Under the pieces are notes generated by a model. That model worked only from the letters and a program-made list of their open reading frames with translations, was not told the DNA's origin and did no database searches. From Dokdonella sp. (lineage in GTDB: Bacteria; Pseudomonadota; Gammaproteobacteria; Xanthomonadales; Rhodanobacteraceae): a stretch of DNA of 64,000 nucleotides. This document shows, in pieces, positions 36,187 through 44,232 of the stretch. Position 1 is the stretch's first letter. The number at the start of each line of letters is the position of its first letter. The position numbers and the translations under genes were made by a program. The stretch covers positions 372,001 to 436,000 of the forward strand of contig JANQAE010000002.1 of NCBI GenBank assembly GCA_024707225.1. The letters run 5' to 3'.

Positions 36187-37379
36187 TGGGCTTCGTGCTG
36201 CGGGCGCTGTTCTACGGCGTGATCGTGCGCGTCGTCGTACTGTTCGTGCTCGGTCTCAACGTGCGCCATCGCGAGCGTCTGCCCGGGCGTGGTCCGGCGA
36301 TCCTCGCCGCCAACCACAACAGCCATCTCGATGCGATGGCGCTGATCAGCCTGCTGCCGCTGCGCCTGCTGCCGCGTGTGCGGCCGGTCGCGGCGGCCGA
36401 CTACTTCCTGCGCAACCGGCTGCTGGCCTGGTTCGCGCTGAACGTGGTCGGCATCGTGCCGCTGAACCGCCAGCGCCGCCATCCGGACGAGGATCTGCTG
36501 GCGCCGGTCGTCGACGCGCTCGATCGCGGGCAGATCCTGGTGTTCTTTCCGGAAGGCTCGCGCGGCGAGCCCGAGCAGGTCGCCGAGTACAAGACCGGGC
36601 TGGCGCGCATCGCCGAGCGCCGGCCCGAGGTGCCGATCGTGCCGGTGTTCACGCACGGGCTCGGCAAGTCGCTGCCGAAAGGCGAATGGCTGATCGTGCC
36701 GTTCTTCGTCGACGTGTTCGTCGGCGAGCCGCTGCGCTACGAAGGCGACCGCACGCAGTTCATGGAGCGCTATCGCGCGAGCATGCAGGCATTGTCCTGC
36801 GAGAAGGGGAGGGGCCAGATGGGAATGAAGCAGGTGGGGCCGATCGGCTTGCGCCGGCGGCATGCGCGAGACGATGCCGACGCTCCCGTCGCCACCGACG
36901 GCGTGCCGGACATGCGGACGATCGGACCGGTATCGCATGCCACCGGAATCAGGACCGGATACCTGCACCGCGGCGGCCGGCAAGGATCGGCCGCTGTGTC
37001 GCGCCCGGCCGGGCTCGCCGCGGTGCTGCTGCTCGCCTGGGCGCTCGCGGCGCCGGGCGCGCGGGCCGAGTCGGAGCTGACGCTCGCCGACGGGCGCCGC
37101 ATCACCGTGATCGATCTCGTCGAGGTCGAGCCCGAGGCCGGAGCGCGGACGCTGATCCTCGAATATCGGACCGAGCTGGACCTCGGCGACCGTCCCGCGC
37201 TCGAGGCCGAGATCGATGCGGTCTGGCAGGCGCTGCGCGCCACCGTCGAGGCGGCCGGCGTGTCGAGCGCCGCGATCAAGGCGATGGCCCCGCCGACCGG
37301 CTTCCTGCGCAAGCGCTCGCGTGCGTCGCAGACCACCGTGTACCGGCGCGGGCCCGATGGTCAATGGCTGCGCCGCTGA
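36186..37379 (+). CDS. 1-acyl-sn-glycerol-3-phosphate acyltransferase-like protein with an unusual exported-type C-terminal region
   Basis: One uninterrupted 397-residue frame. Residues 1-205 are a PlsC-type acyltransferase with the NHxxxxD motif ([11 protein letters not shown]), the FPEGSRG motif and [10 protein letters not shown]. This part transfers an acyl chain to lysophosphatidate beside the CdsA-like enzyme, whose stop it overlaps. After about residue 215 the sequence changes. A linker is followed by a hydrophobic signal-like stretch ([18 protein letters not shown], about 275-293) and roughly 105 residues of a small exported-type domain. Family members normally stop near residue 210. 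Either this is a true fusion, or a lost stop or indel has joined two genes; a neighbouring frame has a stop at 36825-36827. A second start with GGGGAGGGG lies at 36819. Confidence 0.75.
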   Translation: MGFVLRALFYGVIVRVVVLFVLGLNVRHRERLPGRGPAILAANHNSHLDAMALISLLPLRLLPRVRPVAAADYFLRNRLLAWFALNVVGIVPLNRQRRHPDEDLLAPVVDALDRGQILVFFPEGSRGEPEQVAEYKTGLARIAERRPEVPIVPVFTHGLGKSLPKGEWLIVPFFVDVFVGEPLRYEGDRTQFMERYRASMQALSCEKGRGQMGMKQVGPIGLRRRHARDDADAPVATDGVPDMRTIGPVSHATGIRTGYLHRGGRQGSAAVSRPAGLAAVLLLAWALAAPGARAESELTLADGRRITVIDLVEVEPEAGARTLILEYRTELDLGDRPALEAEIDAVWQALRATVEAAGVSSAAIKAMAPPTGFLRKRSRASQTTVYRRGPDGQWLRR

Positions 37380-37436
37380 GCGTGCGTGCGCGCCGATCCG
37401 CTCGCACGGCGCCGACGTGATGCCGGCGCGAAAAGA

Positions 37437-37452
37437 GCAACCTAGTGGTTGC
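37437..37452. promoter_or_regulatory. ArsR-type operator copy 1
   Basis: GCAACC-TAGT-GGTTGC is a perfect 6-bp inverted repeat. The same half-sites recur at 37482-37497, 45 bp downstream centre to centre. It overlaps a possible TTGCGT -35 element at 37449-37454. Confidence 0.7.
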
Positions 37453-37477
37453 GTTTAGAAGCGGATGCGCGTAGCGT

Positions 37478-37501
37478 ATATGCAACCAGGAGGTTGCATA
37501 T
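37478..37501. promoter_or_regulatory. ArsR-type operator copy 2, enclosing the Shine-Dalgarno and start codon
   Basis: ATATGCAACC-AGGA-GGTTGCATAT is a perfect 10-bp inverted repeat. Its core GCAACC-N4-GGTTGC equals copy 1. The AGGAGG ribosome-binding site forms the centre and right arm, and the last two bases are the first two of the start codon at 37500. It may act as DNA operator and as an RNA hairpin that hides the RBS. Confidence 0.72.
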
Positions 37502-38003
37502 GTCCGATAGTACCGATCGCATCGAAAAACAGGTCGTGCTCAAGGCGCCGCGTGAGCGCGTCTGGCAGGCCATCAGCGACGCCCGCCAGTTCGGCATCTG
37601 GTTCGGCGTCGAGATCGCCGGCCCGTTCGTCGCCGGCGAGCGCGTCAGCGGGCGTCTCGTGCCGACGCGCGTCGACGAGGCGCTCGCCCGCAAGCAGGCC
37701 CCGTACGAAGGCACGGTGTTCGACTTCTTCGTCGAGCGCATCGAGCCGCCGCACCGGTTCTCGTTCCGCTGGCATCCGTGTGCGGTGGAACCCGGTACCG
37801 ACTACACGCAGGAACCGACCACGCTGATCGTCTTCACGCTGGAGGAGGTGGCGGAGGGCACGCGGCTGACGATCACCGAGTCCGGTTTCGACCAGGTGCC
37901 GCTCGCGCGTCGGGCAGCGGCGTTCGCCGCCAACGAGGAAGGCTGGCGCGAACAGCTGCGCCTGATCGAGAAGTACCTCGCGCAGACCGCGCAGAGCGCG
38001 TGA
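37500..38003 (+). CDS. SRPBCC (AHSA1-like) family protein
   Basis: A 167-residue START-like/AHSA1 domain protein. Typical segments are IEKQVVLKAPRERVWQAISDARQFGIWFGVEI near the N-terminus and VFTLEEVAEGTRLTITESGFDQVPLARR...WREQLRLIEKYL at the end. SRPBCC proteins bind hydrophobic ligands in a deep cavity; this subgroup is often encoded with ArsR regulators and has no fixed enzyme activity. The gene is followed after 4 nt by arsR. Its AGGAGG and ATG lie within a long hairpin that repeats the upstream operator. The start at 37500 is therefore well supported. Confidence 0.9.
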   Translation: MSDSTDRIEKQVVLKAPRERVWQAISDARQFGIWFGVEIAGPFVAGERVSGRLVPTRVDEALARKQAPYEGTVFDFFVERIEPPHRFSFRWHPCAVEPGTDYTQEPTTLIVFTLEEVAEGTRLTITESGFDQVPLARRAAAFAANEEGWREQLRLIEKYLAQTAQSA

Positions 38004-38007
38004 CGGC

Positions 38008-38349
38008 ATGAGGGCCTCCGCGTCCCAGGCCCGGCTGATCGAGGCCGCGCCGGTGTTCGCCGCACTCGGCGATCCGGCGCGGCTGACCCTGGTCTCGCGC
38101 CTGTGCAGCGAGGGACCGCTGTCGATCGTGCGCCTGACCGAGGGCGCGCAGATGTCGCGCCAGGCCGTCACCAAGCACCTCAATGCGCTGTCGGACGCCG
38201 GCCTCGTGCACAGCGAGCGCAGCGGCCGCGAGCGCGTCTGGCAGTTGCGGCCGCGCCGGATCGACGAGGTCCGCCGCTACCTCGACCAGATCTCGCTGCA
38301 GTGGGACGCGGCGCTCGACCGGCTGCGCGATCTGGTCGAAGACGGTTGA
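38008..38349 (+). CDS. ArsR-family winged-helix repressor
   Basis: A 113-residue winged-helix regulator. The HTH is visible in ALGDPARLTLVSRLCSEGPLSIVRLTEG and MSRQAVTKHLNALSDAGLVHSERSGRERVWQL. Only one cysteine (Cys33) is present, so the metal-binding CxC pairs of ArsR/SmtB sensors are lacking. It is thus likely to respond to an organic ligand or act constitutively. It forms an operon with the SRPBCC gene (4-nt gap). The two identical operator cores at 37437 and 37482 are its probable binding sites, giving autoregulation. Confidence 0.92.
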   Translation: MRASASQARLIEAAPVFAALGDPARLTLVSRLCSEGPLSIVRLTEGAQMSRQAVTKHLNALSDAGLVHSERSGRERVWQLRPRRIDEVRRYLDQISLQWDAALDRLRDLVEDG

Positions 38350-38436
38350 GCCGTCCGAGCCGAACGGATCGCGGCGCGTCCGTGCAGCGCGCCAGTCGCC
38401 GCCGACCCGCGCCGCCGCACCGATGCATTCCGGGCG

Positions 38437-38923
38437 TCACGGCTCGATCGGGATCGGCGTGCCGTCGGCGACCCGCGCATGGATCAGATCCATTCCCTCG
38501 TCGGTGACGCGGTGCAGCCGTCGGTCCAGTCGAACGGCCGGCACCAGGCATGGCCGCCGTGGATCATGATGTCGCCGCCTGGCGCATAGCCGCCTTGGCG
38601 TGCGTGGCGACGGTCGTCCGCATCGGGATACGAGACGCGCAGACTCAGGTGGAAGCGGCTGTCCGGATTGCGGCCGCTGATCGAGTAGGCGCCTTCGGGC
38701 GTGCGTTCGTCGCCCTCGCGCTGCTTGTGCCCGAGCGGCCGGTCGCCGAGCCGGAGCGCGTGACGCCGATCGCGTCCTCGCCGCGATAGAGCGTCATGCG
38801 ACGCGTGGCCTTCTCGACATGGATCTGCGTCGCGCGCTGCTCGGGCGCGACCAGCGCCGGTGCGACGTGCGCGAGAAGCGGCAATGCCGCGATCCGCAGC
38901 CCGGACAGCAGGGCGCGGCGCAT
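38437..38923 (-). CDS. L,D-transpeptidase (YkuD family), two frameshifts
   Basis: An exported L,D-transpeptidase of about 160 residues, which cross-links peptidoglycan or attaches proteins to it. A signal peptide (MRRALLSGLRIAALPLLAHVAPALVA) starts at 38923; an alternative start is 38971. The frame breaks near 38758, after YRGEDAIGV, and resumes as LRLGDRPLGHKQREGDERTP. The catalytic region IMIHGGHAWCRPFDWTDGC, with its nucleophilic Cys, is intact. A second break near 38509 is indicated because the current frame stops at 38484, whereas a neighbouring frame completes the family C-terminus as VTDEGMDLIHARVADGTPI, ending at 38437. Each break fits one missing base, so sequencing error is suspected. 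Confidence 0.75.
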
Positions 38924-38998
38924 CGGGCGGCCGCGGCGCTCCGATCGACGGCGATGCGCGGTTCGGGCCATCGCCTGGCGACTCGAGACGGCCGGTGC

Positions 38999-41638
38999 TC
39001 AGGCCGACACGGCGGCGGGTTCGGCGGCGAGCGGTACGGGCGCCGGACCGAGCCGTTTCACGAAGGTGGCGCGAACGCGCTCGGATTTCGTGAAATAGGC
39101 AATCCAGATGGCCGCAATCAGCGCCTGTCGGACGAGACCAGCGATGTCCTTGGTCTCGAGTGTGGCCGTCGGCAACAGGGCCATCAGTCCGGAATCGAAC
39201 ACGGTGTAGAGGACGCTGGCGATCAGCATGCGGATGTACCAGTACGGCGCGCTGGTGCGTCGCTGGTAGAAGAGCACGCAGACCAGCCCCCAGAACACCA
39301 TCAGGCCGAGGATGCCGATCACCTCGAACAGCAGCGCCGGTGCCCACAGCGGATGGTAGTTGTCGGCTCCATAGGTCGTCAGAGCCGACCACGTGGCCGG
39401 TGTCAGTGCCGATGAAAGGTTGTAGAGGCCGAACATCATCACGAACGGCGTCACCGTCACGCCCAGCGTCGCCAGCGCGAGCCAGCCGCGAAGGCCGCTC
39501 GGCGCCGAAGGCGAGGCGGGTAGGCCGATCGGCGCGGGATCGCCGTGCCAGGCACGGACCGCGAGCCAGATCCACAATCCCAGTGCCATCGCGCCGACCA
39601 TCAGTATCAGCCAGTTGATGCGGTCGGCCGGACCGCCGGCAGCCACGCGTGCCGGATCGCTCCAGGAGAGCTGATAGAACGTGTTGTCGCGTGCCTTGGC
39701 GATGTTGCCGGCATAGCGCACCGCGTCCTGGGCAGGCACTGCGTCCTTGAGCGATCGGTAGCGGTCGGTGATCGAGAGCCGCTTCGGTCCGGGGGAGATC
39801 GTGCGCTCGAAGACGAAGGCCGGATCCTCAACCACGATCCGGTCGGCCTTGATCGTCCATTCCTCGGGCAGGTTCACCTCGGTGACCACGGTCAGATCGG
39901 TCGGATGAGCCACGGCGATCGGCGCCGTGCGGGCTGCGGCGGCCGGCACGCGCAGGACTTCGAGCGTATCGGGCACCGAGAACGTCGCCGTGAAGCGTCG
40001 CTCGTCCTCGGACCAGTCGGCGAGGTCGGCGATCGAATAGTGCTCGGTGACCGTGATGCGATTGGTCCGCTCGTCGTCCTGGACCTGCATCGGTGCGGTC
40101 ACGCCGATGTCCGGATAGGCGCCGGAATAGAAATTGAGATAGGACTTCTGCAGTGCTTCACCGTTGGACGATGCGATCGCCTGGCGCAGGGCGTCGGCCC
40201 GCTCGCCCGAGGCCGTCGTGGTGACCGTCAGCGCGATCGGCCGATCCAGGCCGGCCTTGGCGTCATAGCTCAGCCGCACTTCGCGTGCCGGCGCCGGCCG
40301 ATCGTCCGGCGCCATCGGCGTCAATGCCTGCGTCTGCGGATCGACGACCAGGGCGAGGCCGAAGTCGGCCTGGGTCAGATGGGCCAGATCGGCCATCTGC
40401 GGCTGGCGGGTCGGATCCAGCCAGTACTGCGCGTCGCCGACGCGCGCCCGCACCAGCACATGGTCGAAGACGCCCGGCGAAGGCTGGCGGCCGGCGGCGC
40501 CGCGCCGCAGTTCGGTGTTGACGAAGGCGGCGCGCGCGTCGATGCCGAGGCGATCGAGCAGCGTCAACAGCAGCAGCGTCTTGTCCTTGCAGTCGCCGAA
40601 CCTGCGCTCCAGCACCGTATCGGGCGCGTTCGGCGCGTGCGAGCCGGCGCCAATCATGACGCCCAGATAGCGGATGTCGCGCTGGACGAACCGCAGCGCA
40701 GCCAGCAGGCGACCTTCGTCGCTGGATTCGGCCTGCGCAATCCGGTCCGCTTCCCGTTGCAGCGTCGTACTCGGCGAGCCGGGCGTGCGATACAGCGGCC
40801 AGGCCCACCGGGCCACGGCGTTCCAGTCGTGGAAAGCGCTCCACTGGACGGCCGGCCGCGGATCGAACCAGCCCGGTTCGTCCGCTTCGGTGATCAGCGC
40901 CGGCACGTCGTCGTGCTGCCAGGCATGCACGCGTAGGCCCTGCCGTGAGCGAATGCGCGCTTCCAGCGAGGTCTCGCGCGGCTGCAGTTCGACCGCGGAG
41001 CCCTGCGGGACGGCGATGCCGACGTGCACGCGTGCGACCGGCACGTCGAACCGCAGCCCCAGACGGCCGAACGAATGGTCGCCGAAGACCGGATTCCAGC
41101 CGCGAACGCTGTAGGCATAGTCGACGACGTCGCCGACGCGCACATCCTCCAGCAGGATGGACGCGGTCTTGCTGCCGTCGTAGATGCGCCGCTCCAGCTC
41201 GGTCTCGCGCTGGAGCATGCGGACGGTGGCGTGGCCGAGCTTGGGAATCACCGTCCCCTCGCGGATCACGTCGATCCAGTGCAGCTCCAGCGTCTGGTAC
41301 GACGGATCGAATGCGATGCTGATGTTGGCGATCGACTGCACGCCTTCGGACGTGATGGCCTGGCTGGCGATGCGGTGGAAGCGCACGCGATCGCGCGGGT
41401 CGGCTTTCTCCTGCGAGTCGCTCAGCAGGTAGTAGACGCCGCCGCTCACCTGATCGCGCAGCGAGTCGTTAGGCGTGCCGCGTTCGACTCGTGTGACCCA
41501 GTCGGGAGCCGGTCCGACGCGGTACTCCGCTGTCGCGACAGCCGGGTTCGGGTGCGCGAGCCAGGCGATGGCGAGCGCCCAGAGCGCCCGCCCCGCCATG
41601 TGGAAGCCGCGACGCGCCGTCGCGCGCGCCTGATGCAT
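38999..41638 (-). CDS. DUF3857/transglutaminase-like exported protein with C-terminal DUF2569 membrane domain
   Basis: A protein of about 879 residues. A signal sequence (AGRALWALAIAWLAHPNPAVATA) precedes a DUF3857 domain (about 60-270). A transglutaminase-like domain follows with catalytic Cys350 (FGDCKDK), His393 (FDHVLVRA) and Asp408 (YWLDPT). A beta domain (about 450-640) comes next. The C-terminal 230 residues hold about five membrane helices resembling DUF2569. The active site would face the periplasm. Such proteins are common next to cell-envelope genes, and this one directly follows the L,D-transpeptidase on the same strand in map order, but its substrate is unknown. The start at 41638 has GGCAGG upstream; ATG at 41599 or 41680 is also possible. 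Confidence 0.85.
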   Translation of the reverse strand: MHQARATARRGFHMAGRALWALAIAWLAHPNPAVATAEYRVGPAPDWVTRVERGTPNDSLRDQVSGGVYYLLSDSQEKADPRDRVRFHRIASQAITSEGVQSIANISIAFDPSYQTLELHWIDVIREGTVIPKLGHATVRMLQRETELERRIYDGSKTASILLEDVRVGDVVDYAYSVRGWNPVFGDHSFGRLGLRFDVPVARVHVGIAVPQGSAVELQPRETSLEARIRSRQGLRVHAWQHDDVPALITEADEPGWFDPRPAVQWSAFHDWNAVARWAWPLYRTPGSPSTTLQREADRIAQAESSDEGRLLAALRFVQRDIRYLGVMIGAGSHAPNAPDTVLERRFGDCKDKTLLLLTLLDRLGIDARAAFVNTELRRGAAGRQPSPGVFDHVLVRARVGDAQYWLDPTRQPQMADLAHLTQADFGLALVVDPQTQALTPMAPDDRPAPAREVRLSYDAKAGLDRPIALTVTTTASGERADALRQAIASSNGEALQKSYLNFYSGAYPDIGVTAPMQVQDDERTNRITVTEHYSIADLADWSEDERRFTATFSVPDTLEVLRVPAAAARTAPIAVAHPTDLTVVTEVNLPEEWTIKADRIVVEDPAFVFERTISPGPKRLSITDRYRSLKDAVPAQDAVRYAGNIAKARDNTFYQLSWSDPARVAAGGPADRINWLILMVGAMALGLWIWLAVRAWHGDPAPIGLPASPSAPSGLRGWLALATLGVTVTPFVMMFGLYNLSSALTPATWSALTTYGADNYHPLWAPALLFEVIGILGLMVFWGLVCVLFYQRRTSAPYWYIRMLIASVLYTVFDSGLMALLPTATLETKDIAGLVRQALIAAIWIAYFTKSERVRATFVKRLGPAPVPLAAEPAAVSA

Positions 41639-41886
41639 CGAGCCTGCCCCGATCACGAATGCCGTCCCCTGGATGTCCATCCCCAAGGACGGATCGCGCG
41701 ATGTTCCCCGATCGGCGGCGTCCAGACCAGCCCGGGGGCGGGTGTGATCACGGCGCCCCGGTGACGGTCGGCCGCGCTTGCGGCGATCGAGCGAGGATGT
41801 CGTCGGCAGCAACCCCGCTTCGAGGCGCACGGCCGTCTGTCCTGGTTCTATCCTGCGTGCCCGTGCAGCCGGAACGAGGTGACGAT

Positions 41887-42984
41887 GTGGTCGACGACCT
41901 GACATGGCCCGATACGCGCGCACTGGACCTGTTCGGGATCGAACGGCCGATCCTGCTTGCGCCGATGGCCGGTGCCGGCGGCGCCGCGCTCGCCGCGGCC
42001 GTCGCCGAGGGCGGCGGGCTCGGTGCGATTCCGTGTGCGGCGCTCGCGCGCGAAGAGGCGCAAGCCGAGGTCGCGGCGTTCCGCGCGCGTACGCGCGCGC
42101 CGCTCAATCTCAACTTCTTCTGCCATGCGCCGCCGTCGATCGATCCGCAGCGCTGGCAGGCCTGGCTGGCGCGCCTCGCGCCGTACTACGCCGAGCGGCA
42201 CGTCGCCGCACCGCAGACGATGCCGGTCGCGACACGGCAGCCGTTCGACGCGGCCGCCTGTGCGTTCGTCGAGGCGGTGCGGCCGCAGGTCGTCAGTTTC
42301 CATTTCGGACTGCCGCCGGCCGACCTGCTGGCGCGCGTCAGGGCGACCGGCGCGGTCGTGATCGGATCGGCGACGACCGTGCGCGAGGCGTGCTGGCTGG
42401 CCGCGCACGGCGTCGATGCGGTCATCGCGCAGGGCGCCGAGGCCGGCGGCCATCGCGGCATGTTCCTGACCGACGAGGTCGCCACCCAGGTCGGCCTGTT
42501 CGCATTGCTGCCGCAGGTGGTCGACGCCGTCGACGTGCCGGTGATCGCCGCCGGCGGCATCGCCGACGGGCGCGGCATCGCGGCCGCGTTCGCGCTCGGC
42601 GCCAGCGCGGTGCAGATCGGCACGGCCTACCTGTTCTGTCCGGAGGCGACGGTTCCGGCCGCGCATCGTGCGGCGCTGCGCAGCGGCGGCGACGCCGATA
42701 CCGCGCTGACCAACCTGTTCAGCGGCCGGCCGGCGCGCGGCATCGTCAACCGGCTGATGCGCGAGCAGGGCCCGGTCGATCCGGCCGCACCGCCGTTTCC
42801 GCTGGCCGGCGCGGCACTGGCGCCGTTGCGGGCGCAGGATGCGACCGGCGATTTCGGCGCGCTGTGGTCCGGTCAGGCGCGCGCCCTGGCGGTCGAATTG
42901 CCGGCCGCCGCGCTGACGCGGCGGCTCGCCGAGCAGGCGGCGGCCCGGCTGGCTCGGCCGGGCGTACCGCCGCGCATGATTTGA
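41887..42984 (+). CDS. Nitronate monooxygenase family flavoprotein
   Basis: A 365-residue FMN-dependent TIM barrel of the nitronate monooxygenase (2-nitropropane dioxygenase) family. It oxidises alkyl nitronates such as propionate 3-nitronate to carbonyl compounds and nitrite. Signatures are RPILLAPMAGAGG at the N-terminus, VVSFHFGLP, the catalytic-His segment QGAEAGGHRGMF, PVIAAGGIADGRG and GASAVQIGTAYLFCPEA, which bind the FMN phosphate. The start is set at GTG 41887 because GAGGTGA lies four bases upstream and the protein then begins close to the barrel; nearby ATGs are out of frame. Confidence 0.93.
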   Translation: MVDDLTWPDTRALDLFGIERPILLAPMAGAGGAALAAAVAEGGGLGAIPCAALAREEAQAEVAAFRARTRAPLNLNFFCHAPPSIDPQRWQAWLARLAPYYAERHVAAPQTMPVATRQPFDAAACAFVEAVRPQVVSFHFGLPPADLLARVRATGAVVIGSATTVREACWLAAHGVDAVIAQGAEAGGHRGMFLTDEVATQVGLFALLPQVVDAVDVPVIAAGGIADGRGIAAAFALGASAVQIGTAYLFCPEATVPAAHRAALRSGGDADTALTNLFSGRPARGIVNRLMREQGPVDPAAPPFPLAGAALAPLRAQDATGDFGALWSGQARALAVELPAAALTRRLAEQAAARLARPGVPPRMI

Positions 42985-43002
42985 GCCTTGTGTGCGCCGC
43001 GA

Positions 43003-43047
43003 TTGACTTCATGTGTGGAGTGAAAAGAATTTCATGCTATAAGTGAA
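43003..43047 (+). promoter_or_regulatory. Promoter and duplicated operator of the Xre-RES toxin-antitoxin operon
   Basis: TTCATG-N5-AGTGAA occurs twice, at 43008-43024 and 43031-43047, with a 23-bp period. A TTGACT -35 at 43003-43008 and AAGAAT -10 at 43025-43030 (16-bp spacing) overlap or lie between the repeats. Binding of the Xre antitoxin would block the promoter. Confidence 0.75.
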
Positions 43048-43066
43048 GTCCATTCGAGAGGTGGCC

Positions 43067-43480
43067 ATGGTGCCGATCCGATCCGTCCAGCCGGCCGCGC
43101 CGGAAACCGACACCCGCCTCATGGCGGGTGCCGCATTGCGCGCGTTCTTCCGCATCGCCGAGGCCTGGGGCCTCAAGGCCGCCGAGCAGCGCATCCTGCT
43201 CGGCAGCCCGCCCGAATCGACGTTCTTCAAATGGAAGCGCGAACGCGACGGCAGCCTGCCGCGCGACACGTTCGAGCGCATCAGCTACGTGCTCGGCATC
43301 TACAAGGCGCTGCAGCTGCTGTTTCCCGATCCGGTCCGGGCAGACGCCTGGATCCGCAAGCCCAACAGCGCCGAGCCGTTCGGCGGCGGCAGCGCATTGG
43401 CGCGGATGCTGTCGGGCCAGGTCGCCGACCTCTACGTCGTGCGCGAGTATCTGGACGGCCAGCGGGGCGGGTGGGGCTGA
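43067..43480 (+). CDS. Xre/MbcA/ParS-family antitoxin
   Basis: A 137-residue antitoxin of the RES-Xre type II system. The N-terminal half is a Xre-like HTH (AGAALRAFFRIAEAWGLKAAEQRILLGSPPESTFFKWKRER). The C-terminal half is the MbcA/ParS toxin-binding domain (ISYVLGIYKALQLLFPDPVRADAWIRKPNSAEPFGGGSALARML). This matches the DUF2384 pattern of known antitoxins. It neutralises the RES toxin and represses its own promoter. The start at 43067 has GAGAGG upstream. Its stop overlaps the toxin start by one base. Confidence 0.93.
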   Translation: MVPIRSVQPAAPETDTRLMAGAALRAFFRIAEAWGLKAAEQRILLGSPPESTFFKWKRERDGSLPRDTFERISYVLGIYKALQLLFPDPVRADAWIRKPNSAEPFGGGSALARMLSGQVADLYVVREYLDGQRGGWG

Positions 43481-44157
43481 TGAGCGGCGAGGTGCCGGTC
43501 GCACAGGTGGCCTGGACGCCGGCGCATCGGATCGTGTCGAGCCGGTTTCCGCCGGTCGGCCTGTGGGACCGCATCGCCGACCCGGCCGACTTCGAGGCGC
43601 TGGCCGCGCTCGAGGGCCTGACCAATCCACGCCTGCGCGAATCGCTCGGCCAGCTCGCGCTGATACCGCCGCAGCGCCGCGTCGCCGGTCCCGGTACGAC
43701 GCCGGTGATGGCGGCCTTCACGCATCTGGACCCGGCCGGCAGCCGGTTCTCGGACGGTCGCTACGGCGTGTTCTACGCGGCGCGCGCGATCGAGACCGCG
43801 ATCGAGGAGACGCGCTACCACCGTGAACGCTTCCTCGCGAGCACGCAGGAAGCGCCGATCGAACTGACGCTGCGCTGCTATGCGATGGACATCCGGTCCG
43901 AGCTGCACGATCTGCGCGGCGGCTATCGCGAGGCGCACGATCCGGACGACTACGCGGCCAGCCGCGCGCTCGGCCGTGCCCTGCGCGAGGCAGGTTCGAA
44001 CGGTGTCGTCTACGACAGCGTGCGCCACGCCGGTGGCGAATGCGTCGGCGTGTTCTGGCCCGACCAGGTCGGGCCGTGCCGACAGACCCATCACCTGGGT
44101 TACTGGTGGGACGGTCGGCGCATCTCGCACGTCGTGCGCAAGACGCTGGTCGGCTGA
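43480..44157 (+). CDS. RES-domain toxin (NAD+-degrading type)
   Basis: A 225-residue RES-domain toxin. Conserved family positions are visible: Arg in HRIVSSRFPP, Tyr and Glu in GRYGVFYAARAIETAIEE, and Ser in GVVYDSVRHAGGECVGVF. RES toxins studied elsewhere deplete NAD+ by phosphorolysis or hydrolysis and arrest growth. It overlaps the antitoxin gene by one base, giving coupled translation. The frame is intact, so the pair is probably functional. Confidence 0.93.
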   Translation: MSGEVPVAQVAWTPAHRIVSSRFPPVGLWDRIADPADFEALAALEGLTNPRLRESLGQLALIPPQRRVAGPGTTPVMAAFTHLDPAGSRFSDGRYGVFYAARAIETAIEETRYHRERFLASTQEAPIELTLRCYAMDIRSELHDLRGGYREAHDPDDYAASRALGRALREAGSNGVVYDSVRHAGGECVGVFWPDQVGPCRQTHHLGYWWDGRRISHVVRKTLVG

Positions 44158-44232
44158 GGCCGGAACCCTGGCCGCACGCGCCGGCCGATAGCAGCCATGA
44201 CGCTGCCGGTCGCGATACGCGATACTGACGTC

